From contig NZ_JAKUJZ010000002.1 in the NCBI RefSeq assembly GCF_022436675.1, positions 188,655-252,654 on the forward strand: a stretch of DNA of 64,000 nt, written 5' to 3'. Positions 54,703-64,000 of the stretch are shown one piece after another; the first letter of the stretch is position 1, and each line of letters starts with the position of its first letter. The notes below the pieces were generated by a model. It was not told the DNA's origin. It did not search any database and was given only the letters and a program-made list of their open reading frames with translations. The position numbers were made by a program, and so were the translations under genes. Source of the stretch: Rheinheimera hassiensis (lineage in GTDB: Bacteria > Pseudomonadota > Gammaproteobacteria > Enterobacterales > Alteromonadaceae).

Positions 54703-56472
54703 ATGTGCGGAATAGCAGGAGAAATCAGATTTAACGGGAAGGCATCAACGCATTATGTTGATGCAATGTTAGAAGTGCTGGCGGCGCGAGGCCCCGATGG
54801 CAGAGGCGTAGCAGCACAGGGTAATGTGTGTTTTGGCCATCAGCGCCTTAAAGTCATTGATTTAACCGCTGCCGGGGCGCAGCCGATGCATGATGCCGGG
54901 CTTGGGCTAACGATAGTGTTTAACGGTTGTATTTATAACTACAAAGCACTGCGCCATGAGCTGGAGCAACTGGGGCATCAGTTCTTCTCTACCAGTGATA
55001 CTGAGGTTATTTTAAAAGCCTACGCGCAGTGGCAAGAGCACTGCCTGACAAGGTTTAATGGCATGTTTGCCTTTGCTATCTGGCACCGTGATAGCAACAG
55101 CACCTTTTTCGCCCGTGACAGGCTGGGTATTAAACCCCTGTATTATCATCATAACGGCAATGGGTTGTGGTTTTCATCTACCTTACCCTCGTTACTAAAG
55201 TGTGCCGAGGTACCCAGCCAGCTTAACCCGCTGGGAGTGCATCAATATATGTCGTTTCGCGCTATTGTCGGCGCCGACACCTTGTTTAGCAGCGTGTATA
55301 AGCTGCTGCCGGGGCATTGGCTGAAAGTCAGTGCTGATGGCGGCTTACAGCAGGGCAGCTATTGGCAGTTGCATGCCGACGTGGATAACAGTAACCAGCG
55401 CAGCGAGCAGGATTGGCAGCAAGCTTTGAAAGAGGCGTTGTTTACCAGTGCCAAACGCCGGTTAGAGGCCGATGTACCGGTTGGGGTATTATTGTCCGGT
55501 GGGCTTGATTCTTCGTTACTGGTTGGCATGCTTAGCGAGCTGGGACAAAAGCAGCTGTATACCTTTTCTATTGGCTTTGACAATGTGGCAGAAGAAGAAG
55601 GCAACGAATTTAAATATTCCGACATTATTGCCAACCACTACGGCACCCAGCACCACAAAATTCATGCCCGTCATAGCACCTTACTTAACCATCTGCGTCC
55701 CTGTATCGATGCGATGTCAGAGCCGATGGTAAGCCATGATGTAATTGGTTTTTATCTACTGGCACAAGCAGTAAGCCAGCACGTTAAAGTGGTGCAAAGC
55801 GGGCAGGGCGCCGATGAAGTGTTTGCCGGGTATCACTGGTATCCGCCGATGACCGATGCCACTGACAGCAACGCAGCACAGCGCTATGCCGATGCTTATT
55901 TTTCCTGGGACGAATCGCAGTTATCGCAGGTAATGGCGCCTGAGTTCTGCCTTCGTAATTATTCGCTAAATTATATTCAGCAGTATTTTGCCAGCTGTGA
56001 TGCACGCCTGCCGGTAGATAAAGCATTACATCTGGATACTACCGCTATGCTGGTAGACGATCCGCTGAAACGGGTCGACAACATGACCATGGCATTTGGC
56101 CTGGAAGCGCGGGTACCGTTTTTAGATCACGAACTGGTAGAACTGGCATTTCAGATGCCACACCCGCTGAAGCTACGTGACGGTGGTAAATATTTATTAA
56201 AACAAGTGGCCAGAGAGATTATTCCGGCTGGAGTGATTGACCGGCCCAAAGGTTATTTCCCGGTACCTGCGCTACGTAAAATGCAGGGCGAATATCTGCA
56301 GCTGGCCAAAGAAGTATTCAGCCAGCCCGCAGCGCGCCAGCGCCAGCTATTTAATATGGATTACATTGACACTATGTTAGCGCAGCCAGAGCAATTCACC
56401 GGCCGGTTTGGTTCTAAGTTGTGGCAGGTCACATTGCTGGAAATGTGGTTGCAGCAGCATAATATTCAGTAA
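54703..56472 (+). CDS. AsnO-type amidotransferase (NAGGN-like)
   Basis: 589-aa asparagine-synthase fold enzyme. Start at ATG 54703 leaves Cys2 as glutaminase nucleophile (MCGIAGEIRFNG); an upstream ATG at 54688 would bury it and is rejected, and GAGG precedes the chosen ATG. The synthetase half has LSGGLDSSLLVG (PP motif, residues 265-271). Segments such as LGLTIVFNGCIYNYKALRHE and QYMSFRAIVGA are typical of N-acetylglutaminylglutamine amidotransferase, which makes the osmoprotectant NAGGN. The usual partner, a GNAT-ATP-grasp fusion, is absent; a RimK ligase is divergent instead. Confidence 0.85.
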   Translation: MCGIAGEIRFNGKASTHYVDAMLEVLAARGPDGRGVAAQGNVCFGHQRLKVIDLTAAGAQPMHDAGLGLTIVFNGCIYNYKALRHELEQLGHQFFSTSDTEVILKAYAQWQEHCLTRFNGMFAFAIWHRDSNSTFFARDRLGIKPLYYHHNGNGLWFSSTLPSLLKCAEVPSQLNPLGVHQYMSFRAIVGADTLFSSVYKLLPGHWLKVSADGGLQQGSYWQLHADVDNSNQRSEQDWQQALKEALFTSAKRRLEADVPVGVLLSGGLDSSLLVGMLSELGQKQLYTFSIGFDNVAEEEGNEFKYSDIIANHYGTQHHKIHARHSTLLNHLRPCIDAMSEPMVSHDVIGFYLLAQAVSQHVKVVQSGQGADEVFAGYHWYPPMTDATDSNAAQRYADAYFSWDESQLSQVMAPEFCLRNYSLNYIQQYFASCDARLPVDKALHLDTTAMLVDDPLKRVDNMTMAFGLEARVPFLDHELVELAFQMPHPLKLRDGGKYLLKQVAREIIPAGVIDRPKGYFPVPALRKMQGEYLQLAKEVFSQPAARQRQLFNMDYIDTMLAQPEQFTGRFGSKLWQVTLLEMWLQQHNIQ

Positions 56473-56497
56473 CTGATAGTAAGTAGCAGATAATAAA

Positions 56498-56530
56498 AAG
56501 CCCCGGCGGCTTTAGCAGACGCAGGGGCTT
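56498..56530 (-). terminator. intrinsic terminator of DUF2383 gene
   Basis: AAGCCCC and GGGGCTT pair across 19 bases; on the minus strand the stem is followed by TTTTTATTA. It is 23 bases after the DUF2383 stop and also faces the end of the AsnO-type gene. Confidence 0.7.
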
Positions 56531-56552
56531 GGTCAGCAATTACATTAATGCT

Positions 56553-57005
56553 TTAGTGGCGGGTTGATTTTTTCAGCGCCCGCATTTCGTCATGGCATTC
56601 TTGCATAGTTGCCATAGATTGCAGCAGTGCTGCTTCATATTGCGGCGGCTGTTTTTCTTTCAGCGCAGCCCGGAATTCTTCAAGGGTTTTGTCCTCAACT
56701 TCTTCCAATTGGCTGATATAAGTGTGATCTTTGTCTGAAGACATCGCGCCAATCACTTTGGTATACACTTTACGGGCTTCAACTGAAAAGGCTGAACCTT
56801 CTTCGCGCTTACCATCATCTTTAATGGCAAACGGCTGTAACTGCTCTTTTACCGTGCGACGCGCATTTACCATGCGATCGAAAAACTGAACCAGATGTTG
56901 ATCTTCAACTTTTTCTTTGGCATCGCTGTAGAATTCTATGCCGCTGTTCAGTACCTGAATAATATCGGATACATGCTTCATATCTGGGGTATTTAACTGT
57001 GCCAT
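56553..57005 (-). CDS. DUF2383/PA2169 four-helix-bundle protein
   Basis: 150 aa, all helical: MKHVSDIIQVLNSGIEFYSD, EDQHLVQFFDRMVNARR, DHTYISQLEEVEDKTLEEFR and MQECHDEMRALKKS. The Glu/His pattern of a ferritin-like bundle is visible. The family is stress-linked in other bacteria; activity unknown. AAGGAG lies nine bases before the ATG. Confidence 0.85.
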   Translation of the reverse strand: MAQLNTPDMKHVSDIIQVLNSGIEFYSDAKEKVEDQHLVQFFDRMVNARRTVKEQLQPFAIKDDGKREEGSAFSVEARKVYTKVIGAMSSDKDHTYISQLEEVEDKTLEEFRAALKEKQPPQYEAALLQSMATMQECHDEMRALKKSTRH

Positions 57006-57361
57006 AGTAGGTTCTCCTTAATAAGTAAAACTTCAACGGCAACCCATATTGGTTACCGGTAGTGAACGTGTCCAGGCAGCAGGACAATAGTACAGTTGCA
57101 GTATGTGGGCCAGACTGAAAAACAACGCAAAAATAAGGCGGGAATTATTTTTAATTAATTGATTTTAAACAGTTAATTTGATGTCTGTCTTTTTGGGTGG
57201 AGCTCGCACGTTGCCGGTTAGCCAGAATATCCAAACGTATTTATTTCATATTTTTATTAACATACAGGTAATTCTTACCTCCCGGTTGCCTGTGCCTGGC
57301 TATTGGGCTAAGGTGCCGCACAGGTGATCAAAGCCGGTGTACAGAAGATAAAGAGGCCGTT
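57006..57361. other. intergenic region between divergent DUF2383 and AKR genes
   Basis: 356 bases with no supported gene. AT-rich centre (57115-57275); it must hold both promoters, but no convincing -35/-10 pair or palindrome stands out by eye. Confidence 0.45.
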
Positions 57362-58414
57362 ATGCAATATTCCGTTTTAGGCAACAGTAAGCTTAACGTA
57401 TCAAGAGCGTGTTTAGGTAGCATGACCTGGGGTTGTCAGAACAACCAAACTGATGCCGACACCCAGCTTAACTATGCGCTGGCGCAAGGCGTAAATTTTA
57501 TTGATACCGCTGAAATGTATGCTATTCCGCCTACTGCCGACACCTACGGCAGCACAGAGCGTATTATTGGCAACTGGCTTAGCCGTAACCGCAGCAAACG
57601 CAGTGATATTGTGTTGGCAAGCAAAATGGCAGGTAATGGCCTGGCGCATGTGCGCGGTGGCGGCGATATGACTCCGGCTACCTTGTTGCAAGCGGTGGAT
57701 GCGTCACTTCAGCGTTTAGAAACCGACTATCTCGATTTATATCAGCTGCACTGGCCCAACCGGGTGTCGCCACATTTTGGCAAGCATCATGTTGGCCGCA
57801 TTGGTTTTTCTGCCGTTAACAGTGAGCAGCAAACCGAGCAGATACTGGGTTTGCTGCAGGCGCTGGATAGTTGTGTTAAATCCGGTAAGATCCGCTTTTG
57901 CGGCTTATCGAACGAAACGCCCTGGGGTATTAGCCAATATCTGCAGTTAAGCGCACAGCACACACTGCCGCGCATGGTATCCATTCAGAATGAATTTAGC
58001 CCGCTGCACACCAAAGACTGGCCCTATTTAATTGAGCAGTGTGTGCACGAAAACATTGCCTACTTACCCTGGTCGCCGTTGGCAGGCGGTGCTTTAAGCG
58101 GCAAATATCTGAATGGCGCCCGCCCATCCGGTGCACGCTGGAGTATGTTGCAGCGCAACGGTTTGTTTCGCGATACGCCGCAGTCGAACAGCGCCATAGC
58201 GACGTTTACTGAATTAGCACAAAGCCATAATGTCAGTGCCACCAGTCTGGCGTTGGCGTGGGTTAATAAAGTCGAGGGGGTTACCTCTACCATTATCGGC
58301 GCTACCGATATGGCGCAGCTACAGCAGAATATCGCGGCGTTTAGCCTGCCGTTAACCCAGGCCATGCTGGATGATATGGCGCTGTTTTTACAACAACACC
58401 CGGCGCCGTTTTAG
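57362..58414 (+). CDS. tas: aldo/keto reductase, Tas-like
   Basis: 350-aa NADPH-dependent TIM-barrel reductase close to E. coli Tas: LGSMTWGCQNNQTDADTQLN, FIDTAEMYAIPP (Asp and Tyr of the catalytic tetrad), DIVLASKMAG with the Lys, LYQLHWPNR with the His, and the cofactor segment SLALAWVNKVEGVTSTIIGA. Typical substrates are aldehydes; specificity unknown. Confidence 0.88.
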   Translation: MQYSVLGNSKLNVSRACLGSMTWGCQNNQTDADTQLNYALAQGVNFIDTAEMYAIPPTADTYGSTERIIGNWLSRNRSKRSDIVLASKMAGNGLAHVRGGGDMTPATLLQAVDASLQRLETDYLDLYQLHWPNRVSPHFGKHHVGRIGFSAVNSEQQTEQILGLLQALDSCVKSGKIRFCGLSNETPWGISQYLQLSAQHTLPRMVSIQNEFSPLHTKDWPYLIEQCVHENIAYLPWSPLAGGALSGKYLNGARPSGARWSMLQRNGLFRDTPQSNSAIATFTELAQSHNVSATSLALAWVNKVEGVTSTIIGATDMAQLQQNIAAFSLPLTQAMLDDMALFLQQHPAPF

Positions 58415-58436
58415 CGACCAGCAGCGCTGACGCTTT

Positions 58437-59756
58437 TTACTTAAACAATACCGCCGCGCCACGGCGTAGCGGCCAGGCCAGCGTAAGGCCGCGCAGCAGC
58501 ATAAATACGCACAGGGCAAACCACAACGCATGGTTGCCGGCGCTTTGCGCCAGTGCGTAACACAGGGCAAAGCCGCCGAAAGACAGTAACATGCTGTTAC
58601 GCATGCTGCGCCCTTGTGTAGCACCGATATAAATGCCATCCAGCAGGTAGCTCCATACCGCCACTAAGGGCAGGGCAATAAGCCAGGGCAAGTAAACTGC
58701 CGCAATGTGTTGCACCTCTGTAATAGAAGTAAGCAGTGCAATCAGCGTCGGGCCGCGCAGCCAAAACAGCAGACTAAACAATACCGCCAGCAACAGGCCC
58801 CACTGCGCCAGTATGGCAAACAGCAGCTGCAATTCACTGTGATCTCTGGCGCCCACCGCTTTTCCGGTCATGGCTTCGGCGGCATAGGCAAAGCCATCCA
58901 GCGCGTAAGACACCAGCATTAAAAAGCTCAGTAGCACGGCATTGGCGGCTACTACGCTATCGCCAAAGGCAGCACCGCGAAAGGCGATAAACACAAATAC
59001 CAGTTGCAGGCACAGGCTGCGGATAAAAATATCGCGGTTTAGCGCAAATAAACGGCCGTAGCCGCTAAGTTGTTGCAGGTTTAGCAGGCTTACCGTGCCA
59101 AGCTGCTGTTGCCGCCACAGCCGGCGCAGTAAATATAACCCCAGCAGCAAGGTACTGTAATCGGCAATTACCGACGCTGCCGCCACACCGGCCACATTCC
59201 AGCCAAAACCCGGTACAAATAGCAAGTCCAGCACGATATTCAGGCTTTGGTTCCACAGCAGTAGCCACATGGGGTAGCGGGCATTGTGCAGGCCTAAAAA
59301 CCAGCCCAGCAACACCATATTCAGCAGCGCCGCCGGCGCACTCCAGATGCGGATTTGAAAATAAATACCGGCTTGCTCCAGCACGTCGCTGCCGGCATTG
59401 CTGAACAACTGCACCAGCGGCATAACCGCCGGGTGCAGCACTAATAACAGCAGGGCCAGCACCAGCGCTACCAGCCCGGCCTGCAACAGGCTATTGCGTA
59501 TAGCATTGGCATCTTCTGCGCCAAACGCCTGCGCCGTTAAGCCGGTGGTGCTCATGCGCAAAAAGCCCAGCAGTAAAAACAACAGGCTGATAAGGCTGCT
59601 ACCCAGCGCCACACCGCCCAAATACCACGGGTGTTCAAGGTGGCCAACCACGGCGGTGTCCACCAGGGATAGCAGCGGAATAGTCAGGTTAGAGGCAATC
59701 ATCGGCAGGGCAATTAACAGCACCTGTTTTTGTTTGGGCAGGAAGAGATTCAGCAA
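58437..59756 (-). CDS. MATE-family efflux transporter, DinF-like
   Basis: 439 aa with twelve hydrophobic segments. The first ones read LIALPMIASNLTIPLLSLVD followed by TAVVGHLEHPWYLGGVALGS, characteristic of the DinF branch of MATE sodium/proton-drug antiporters. The start is probably TTG at 59756: an in-frame stop lies only eight codons upstream and no ATG is available. It is convergent with the aldo/keto reductase. Confidence 0.87.
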   Translation of the reverse strand: MLNLFLPKQKQVLLIALPMIASNLTIPLLSLVDTAVVGHLEHPWYLGGVALGSSLISLLFLLLGFLRMSTTGLTAQAFGAEDANAIRNSLLQAGLVALVLALLLLVLHPAVMPLVQLFSNAGSDVLEQAGIYFQIRIWSAPAALLNMVLLGWFLGLHNARYPMWLLLWNQSLNIVLDLLFVPGFGWNVAGVAAASVIADYSTLLLGLYLLRRLWRQQQLGTVSLLNLQQLSGYGRLFALNRDIFIRSLCLQLVFVFIAFRGAAFGDSVVAANAVLLSFLMLVSYALDGFAYAAEAMTGKAVGARDHSELQLLFAILAQWGLLLAVLFSLLFWLRGPTLIALLTSITEVQHIAAVYLPWLIALPLVAVWSYLLDGIYIGATQGRSMRNSMLLSFGGFALCYALAQSAGNHALWFALCVFMLLRGLTLAWPLRRGAAVLFK

Positions 59757-59860
59757 AGCGTGTGTTTCATCAAGCAGTTATAAGTGTTTTGTATACTAAC
59801 ATAGGCATGGAATGCTTTGTTGCCGGACAATTAGCTGTAATGTCATTTTAAAGCAGCAGC

Positions 59861-59880
59861 CGGCACCGTTTCAGGTGCCG
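59861..59880 (-). terminator. weak hairpin after phospholipase gene
   Basis: CGGCACC and GGTGCCG form a 7-bp stem 22 bases after the phospholipase C stop on the minus strand, with CTTTAAAATG only further on. Likely but weak terminator. Confidence 0.45.
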
Positions 59881-59901
59881 AGTGGCTGGCGGTATAAATT
59901 A

Positions 59902-61923
59902 CTAAGATGGTAGACGCCCGGCAAACTGCCGCATAACGCTTTTTTCCTGGTTTAACACTGTTATGTCGTAGCATTTGTTTTCATCAGGTTTGATAGTTAC
60001 AACACTGTTGGAGGGTAGCGGTATCAATTTATCTGATTGCCCGACATAGTAGTAAAGTCCGTTAATCGTTGTACTCAATTCCAGGCTGTTACGCTGACGC
60101 TCGAGTTTGATCTGGCCATTACCTGTTTCACCTTTAATACGACGATGAAACCCCTCTGGCCCCATCAACTGTATATCAAAGCGGCCATTGTGACGTAACC
60201 ACTCTGCATCAAGCTTATTGTTACCCGCGAGGGTATAGCGTTTAGGTATTGCGTCAAGATTTAACCTGTCGTAAATATGTACTACCAGCGCTCTGCTACC
60301 ACGATTATGTAGCTCTATCTTTGACAAGCGTTGTTGTTCATCTGACTTTTCGGTGACTTCCAAATTGTATAATGATGGACATTTCTTTTTCTGGCCAATG
60401 TGTTGTTTTACCGGTAACGGGTGTTCCGGAACAGGTGGCAGCGTGCGTTCTGTATAGGTGGCTGCCCGCACCGCATCCTGATAAGGCTCGGGTAACATAG
60501 GAAACTGCGCGTTATTAGGATCGGCAAAATTAAACGCGCTGAGAAAATCACCACAAACCGCTCTTCTCCAGGCACTGATATTGGGCTCAGCTACACCAAA
60601 ACGTAGTTCGAGAAAGCGAATAACGGAAGTATGGTCCAGCACTTCTGAGCAAACCTTACTTCCCCGGCTCCAGGGCGAAACAACATAGGCAGGTACTCTG
60701 GGGCCTAAGCCATAGGGACGCGCCTTTAGCGCCTCACGTTCTTGCTTTTGATCAGCGAGAGAGGTATGTAAGTGATATTCACCTAAAGTACTAATCTGTG
60801 AGTGACCCGCGAAACTGTCCGGTTTTTGGGGATCAACTGAGGGTGGAGCCGGCGGTGGTACATGATCAAAGAAACCGTCATTTTCATCAAACATGATAAA
60901 CAGTACCGTTTTGGCCCACACCTGCGGATTTGCTGTTAACGCATCAAGCACATCAGCAGTATAGGCAGCACCCTGAGCCGGGCTTGAAGGGCCCGGATGC
61001 TCTGAACCTGCCGCCGTAGCAATGATGTACGAGACGGCAGGCAGTTTATCGTTTAATACATCCTGCTTTAACTGAGCCAGGGTTCGCGTGCTCAAGGCGC
61101 GCTTTCGCAGTTCATCATTTGCGTCCGGGCGCAGTGCTGCAGCATCCCGGTATGCTTTGAAACCCACCAGCGGATTGTCAGTAAAATTATCCTCCATATC
61201 CTGATAAATCATCCAGTCTATGCCAGCTGCTTGCAGCCGCTCCGGATAGGTAGTCCAGGTATAATCGTCTGCGGCACCACCTTTTTCCGGCAGATTATCG
61301 TGAGAATTACCAATAGCAGGACCACCATTTTTCGCTAAGCCATCATTGGTACCTGACCACAGAAACAGCCGGTTCGGATTGGTGCCGCCCTGAAAAGAGC
61401 AATGATAGGCATCACATACTGTAAATGCATTGGCCAGAGCGAATTGAAAAGGGATGTCTTGCTGCTCAAAATAGCCCATTGAATGAAGTTGTTTAGCATC
61501 AGGCCAGTGGTCCAGCCGGCCATTATCCCAGGCAAGCTGTGCATCTGGCCAGGAGTGCGGTGTTCCTTCAACGCGCATATGTTCGAAATGACGCCTTGCG
61601 TTAAGGGGAAATGGCGCAATGTGTTTGGGTCCTGGTTGAGAAGTATTGTGCTGAGTAAATACATCATTCTCTGCCACACCATCTACCGATTTTACCGGTG
61701 CCGGGTACGGATCTGAAAAGCCTCTGACACCTTGCATAGTTCCGAAATAGTGATCAAAAGAGCGATTTTCCTGCATAAGAATGACGACATGTTCAACATC
61801 TTCGAGAGTACCGGTACGTACGTTGGCGGGGATGCTCAATGCCCGGGTTATTTGTGGATAGGCCATAGCCAGCCCGGTAACAGTACTGCCAACCAGAAAC
61901 TGTCTCCTGCTTATATGTTTCAT
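59902..61923 (-). CDS. phospholipase C, phosphocholine-specific type
   Basis: 673 aa starting MKHISRRQFLVGSTVTGLAM, a twin-arginine (SRRQF) export signal. The phosphoesterase domain has EDVEHVVILMQENRSFDHYF, the family signature, then GGTNPNRLFLWSGTNDG, FIMFDENDGFFDHVPPP and WSRGSKVCSEVLDHTSVIRF. Two C-terminal DUF756-type beta domains complete the PlcH/PlcN layout. It cleaves phosphatidylcholine or sphingomyelin outside the cytoplasm. The frame extends to 61983 but the Tat motif fixes the start at 61923. It follows the TonB receptor by 87 bases. Confidence 0.88.
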   Translation of the reverse strand: MKHISRRQFLVGSTVTGLAMAYPQITRALSIPANVRTGTLEDVEHVVILMQENRSFDHYFGTMQGVRGFSDPYPAPVKSVDGVAENDVFTQHNTSQPGPKHIAPFPLNARRHFEHMRVEGTPHSWPDAQLAWDNGRLDHWPDAKQLHSMGYFEQQDIPFQFALANAFTVCDAYHCSFQGGTNPNRLFLWSGTNDGLAKNGGPAIGNSHDNLPEKGGAADDYTWTTYPERLQAAGIDWMIYQDMEDNFTDNPLVGFKAYRDAAALRPDANDELRKRALSTRTLAQLKQDVLNDKLPAVSYIIATAAGSEHPGPSSPAQGAAYTADVLDALTANPQVWAKTVLFIMFDENDGFFDHVPPPAPPSVDPQKPDSFAGHSQISTLGEYHLHTSLADQKQEREALKARPYGLGPRVPAYVVSPWSRGSKVCSEVLDHTSVIRFLELRFGVAEPNISAWRRAVCGDFLSAFNFADPNNAQFPMLPEPYQDAVRAATYTERTLPPVPEHPLPVKQHIGQKKKCPSLYNLEVTEKSDEQQRLSKIELHNRGSRALVVHIYDRLNLDAIPKRYTLAGNNKLDAEWLRHNGRFDIQLMGPEGFHRRIKGETGNGQIKLERQRNSLELSTTINGLYYYVGQSDKLIPLPSNSVVTIKPDENKCYDITVLNQEKSVMRQFAGRLPS

Positions 61924-62010
61924 ATTATTTCCTACTACGAGAGATACAGATGCGTCAGATAAAAAGACCGCTGCCACGTGCAAAATGGCAACGGCGTTGA
62001 TGGTTAATGC

Positions 62011-64000
62011 CTAAAAATCTGCAGTGATTGACAACGTCACTGTGCGCGGGGCTGCCGGGAAAACAGAGCCGCTGTACACACCACTGATAAACTCCCGGTC
62101 AAATAAGTTATTCACGTTTAGCCGGGCAGATAAACCTTTAAGACTTTTTGAAACATCGCCCAGATCTACGCCAACATATAAGTCTGACACCGTGTAGGAT
62201 GGTGCAACTTCAAGGTTATCGTAATTGATATATCGGTCACCCACATAACGTACTGACATACCTGCACTTATCACGTCACCCATGTAATCAGCCGCTATTA
62301 CAAATTGTGTTTCGGGCGAGCCATGTACGTGATTGCCCGGTACAACCTCAGCTTCTTCATCCAGAGCATCAGAACCGGTTCCAACAAAAGTTGCATTGTT
62401 GTATGTGTACGAACCGGAAAGTCTGAAGCCATTGCCTAGATGATAAGACGCCAGTGCCTCAACACCGTTACTTTCGATACCACCCAGGTTATAGTACACA
62501 CCGTCCAGCTCGCTAAGATAGTCGATTCCGGTAACAGCGCCGTCTTCAACAAATACAATCCTGTTTTCAAAGGTAATATCGTAATACGTCAGAGCAAAAC
62601 GTAAATTTTGTTCCTCGTACCTAAGCCCCAGTTCAATATTTTCAGCGGTTTCTGGTTTAATCCTGGACAGCCCTTCGGCAGATGAGCCTCCCACTCGGTC
62701 TTTGCTGATAGCTGAGAAGTTCTCTGAGTAACCGGCAAATACTTCTAAACCATTAAGTGGTGTTAAGTAGTTAAGACCAAAAGATATCAGTGGATCTGAG
62801 CTGGATGAATGCGATACCGGCTCATCAGAGCCTATTGGCTGATGGTAGTCTGTATCAACCTTAAACTTTTTAACGCCAAGACGGGCGGTAACACTGCCTA
62901 TTTCTGCAACCTCTTCCAGATAATACATAACCTCATCAATTTGATATTCGCTTTCATACTGCACCCAGTATGGTTTGGCATCAAAAGCCGGGCCTACCAA
63001 AACGTTGGTTATTTTATGCCAGTCACGTATGCTGGACGACTCTCCATCTTCATACCAAATACCGCCGCGCAAAGTATTGTTAATGCTGCCCAGGCTAAAG
63101 TTGTACGTGACATCAGCAGTCAATCCGAGCCGGTCGTTAACATAGTGGGTGTGGCGATAAGACATTACCGGTAGCACATTATTAGCATAACAAGCACGGT
63201 CATTATCTTTGTTAAAGCCAAAAGTAGGGGTGCAGTTTTGGTTTGGCGTAGCGCTACTACCATCAGGATTCACAAAAAAGAACCGATCAATTTGGCTACC
63301 ACCATATACCGTCTCACCGCCCAGAAACTCAGATTGAGGTAAACCAGGACCGTCATCTTTAACATTTACCAAATACGGTGGCACCCAATCGCCACGGCCT
63401 TTCATACGATGTTTGTAGAATGCAGTTTGAAAATCAACAGTACCGAAGTCTTTTTCTACTTTAGCGTAGGCAAACGTATTCTCCCGCAGTGCTCTCCATC
63501 CGTCCCGGTAGTACTCATTTATCACCGGGTTATCAGTCCAGTTCATGTGCAGCGCGTCATTGCGCGGGTTGTTGTTAAAATCTTCCAGCGAGATGGTTTC
63601 AAACTCGTGCTCATTAGCATCATTGTAGGAAATAAAACCTGTCAGCTTATAGCCATTTATCTCCGAAGTGATTTTGGCCAGAGCGTAATCACGGGTAACT
63701 GTGGCGGCATCATTTATCCAGTCTTTTACCGATGATGTCGAGGCGCTGACAAAGGCATAAGTGTCCCTGGCTATTTCTCCCGTGTCGTAACGCACGTAAT
63801 ATTTGCGTGCATCTTGATCGCCGGCCGCGGCCACAAAGCGAAGCCCGGACTCCTGCTGAGGAGAGCGTGAAATAAAGTTTAACGTACCCCCTAAAGCTTC
63901 ATTGGAGCGAGAACTGATATCTGCAGTACCCTGGCCCACCTCAACAGTATCAAGATCAAGTACATCAAAGTAACGGTTTGCTTTACTCCCGCCGCCATAA
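62011..64000 (-). CDS. TonB-dependent receptor, 5' end outside window
   Basis: The frame is open to the window edge, so the signal peptide, TonB box and first part of the plug are missing. The visible part starts in the plug (RYFDVLDLDTVEVGQGTADI, then NEALGGTLNFISR) and runs through the barrel to the C-terminal VTLSITADF. It belongs to the large TonB receptors with a CarO-like barrel rather than to short siderophore receptors. Located upstream of phospholipase C on the same strand; together they may form a lipid- or phosphate-scavenging operon. Confidence 0.85.
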   Translation of the reverse strand, partial: YGGGSKANRYFDVLDLDTVEVGQGTADISSRSNEALGGTLNFISRSPQQESGLRFVAAAGDQDARKYYVRYDTGEIARDTYAFVSASTSSVKDWINDAATVTRDYALAKITSEINGYKLTGFISYNDANEHEFETISLEDFNNNPRNDALHMNWTDNPVINEYYRDGWRALRENTFAYAKVEKDFGTVDFQTAFYKHRMKGRGDWVPPYLVNVKDDGPGLPQSEFLGGETVYGGSQIDRFFFVNPDGSSATPNQNCTPTFGFNKDNDRACYANNVLPVMSYRHTHYVNDRLGLTADVTYNFSLGSINNTLRGGIWYEDGESSSIRDWHKITNVLVGPAFDAKPYWVQYESEYQIDEVMYYLEEVAEIGSVTARLGVKKFKVDTDYHQPIGSDEPVSHSSSSDPLISFGLNYLTPLNGLEVFAGYSENFSAISKDRVGGSSAEGLSRIKPETAENIELGLRYEEQNLRFALTYYDITFENRIVFVEDGAVTGIDYLSELDGVYYNLGGIESNGVEALASYHLGNGFRLSGSYTYNNATFVGTGSDALDEEAEVVPGNHVHGSPETQFVIAADYMGDVISAGMSVRYVGDRYINYDNLEVAPSYTVSDLYVGVDLGDVSKSLKGLSARLNVNNLFDREFISGVYSGSVFPAAPRTVTLSITADF

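Noticed and set aside
1..64000. CRISPR array, rRNA genes or prophage
   Set aside because: No regularly spaced direct repeats, rRNA sequence or phage structural genes were seen.

Overview
The window is a chromosomal segment of a gammaproteobacterium. Gene order and protein similarity point to the Alteromonadales/Chromatiaceae-like group that contains Rheinheimera and Arsukibacterium; this taxonomic call is an inference from recognised proteins, not from a marker search. The left third is conserved core: a tRNA-Val cluster divergent from gltX, an outer-membrane DUF481 gene, then the block known from E. coli as serA, rpiA, fau(ygfA), 6S RNA, ygfB, ubiH, ubiI, gcvT, gcvH, gcvP. Two usual members of that block, zapA and pepP, are absent from their expected positions.

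Thirteen bases after the gcvP stop codon a 7.7-kb insertion begins (13825-21530). Both ends carry the same inverted terminal sequence (TGATCACGACA) followed by repeated sites with the core CTAGTTGGAAAC: three tandem sites at the gcvP-proximal end and three widely spaced sites at the far end. A near-perfect 5-bp target duplication (CGCTT/CGTTT) flanks it. This is the architecture of a Tn7-like transposon, but no tns gene is inside. The cargo is a set of redox and electrophile-type genes: PaiB-like, MarR with a cysteine cluster, DUF417/RclC-like, a periplasmic metallo-beta-lactamase-fold hydrolase, DUF1349, SDR, TetR, a DJ-1/PfpI gene broken by a stop codon, an alcohol-dehydrogenase fragment and an unknown protein. 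The presumed native gcvP terminator now lies just beyond the far end of the insertion.

Next comes an AT-rich three-gene cassette (21969-25439): an unrecognised 280-aa protein, a four-helix membrane protein and a KAP-family P-loop NTPase with two membrane helices. It is a candidate anti-phage or membrane-surveillance system. It is followed by an orphan ParD antitoxin behind a 39-bp perfect palindrome. The stretch 25.5-30.5 kb also holds several fragments of a creA-like 3' end and palindromes that look like REP/RAYT-type elements.

From 26 to 64 kb the content is ordinary chromosome: RluA-type pseudouridine synthase, a DUF1176 protein, two periplasmic binding-protein-like genes, an RhlE-type helicase, a BON lipoprotein, a DPP4-like S9 peptidase with cpdB, an exported KatG, and a ferri-siderophore TonB receptor with a Fur box. 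A MocR regulator lies divergent from azoR and an AhpD-like gene, and two tandem rnk-like genes are followed by an OmpA-like lipoprotein and an endonuclease/phosphatase-fold protein. A locus of RimK plus class II amidotransferase divergent from an AsnO/NAGGN-type amidotransferase may make an amidated glutamate peptide. The right end has an aldo-keto reductase, a MATE exporter, and a TonB receptor (cut by the window edge) upstream of a Tat-exported phospholipase C. I saw no CRISPR array, rRNA, phage module or intact insertion sequence.
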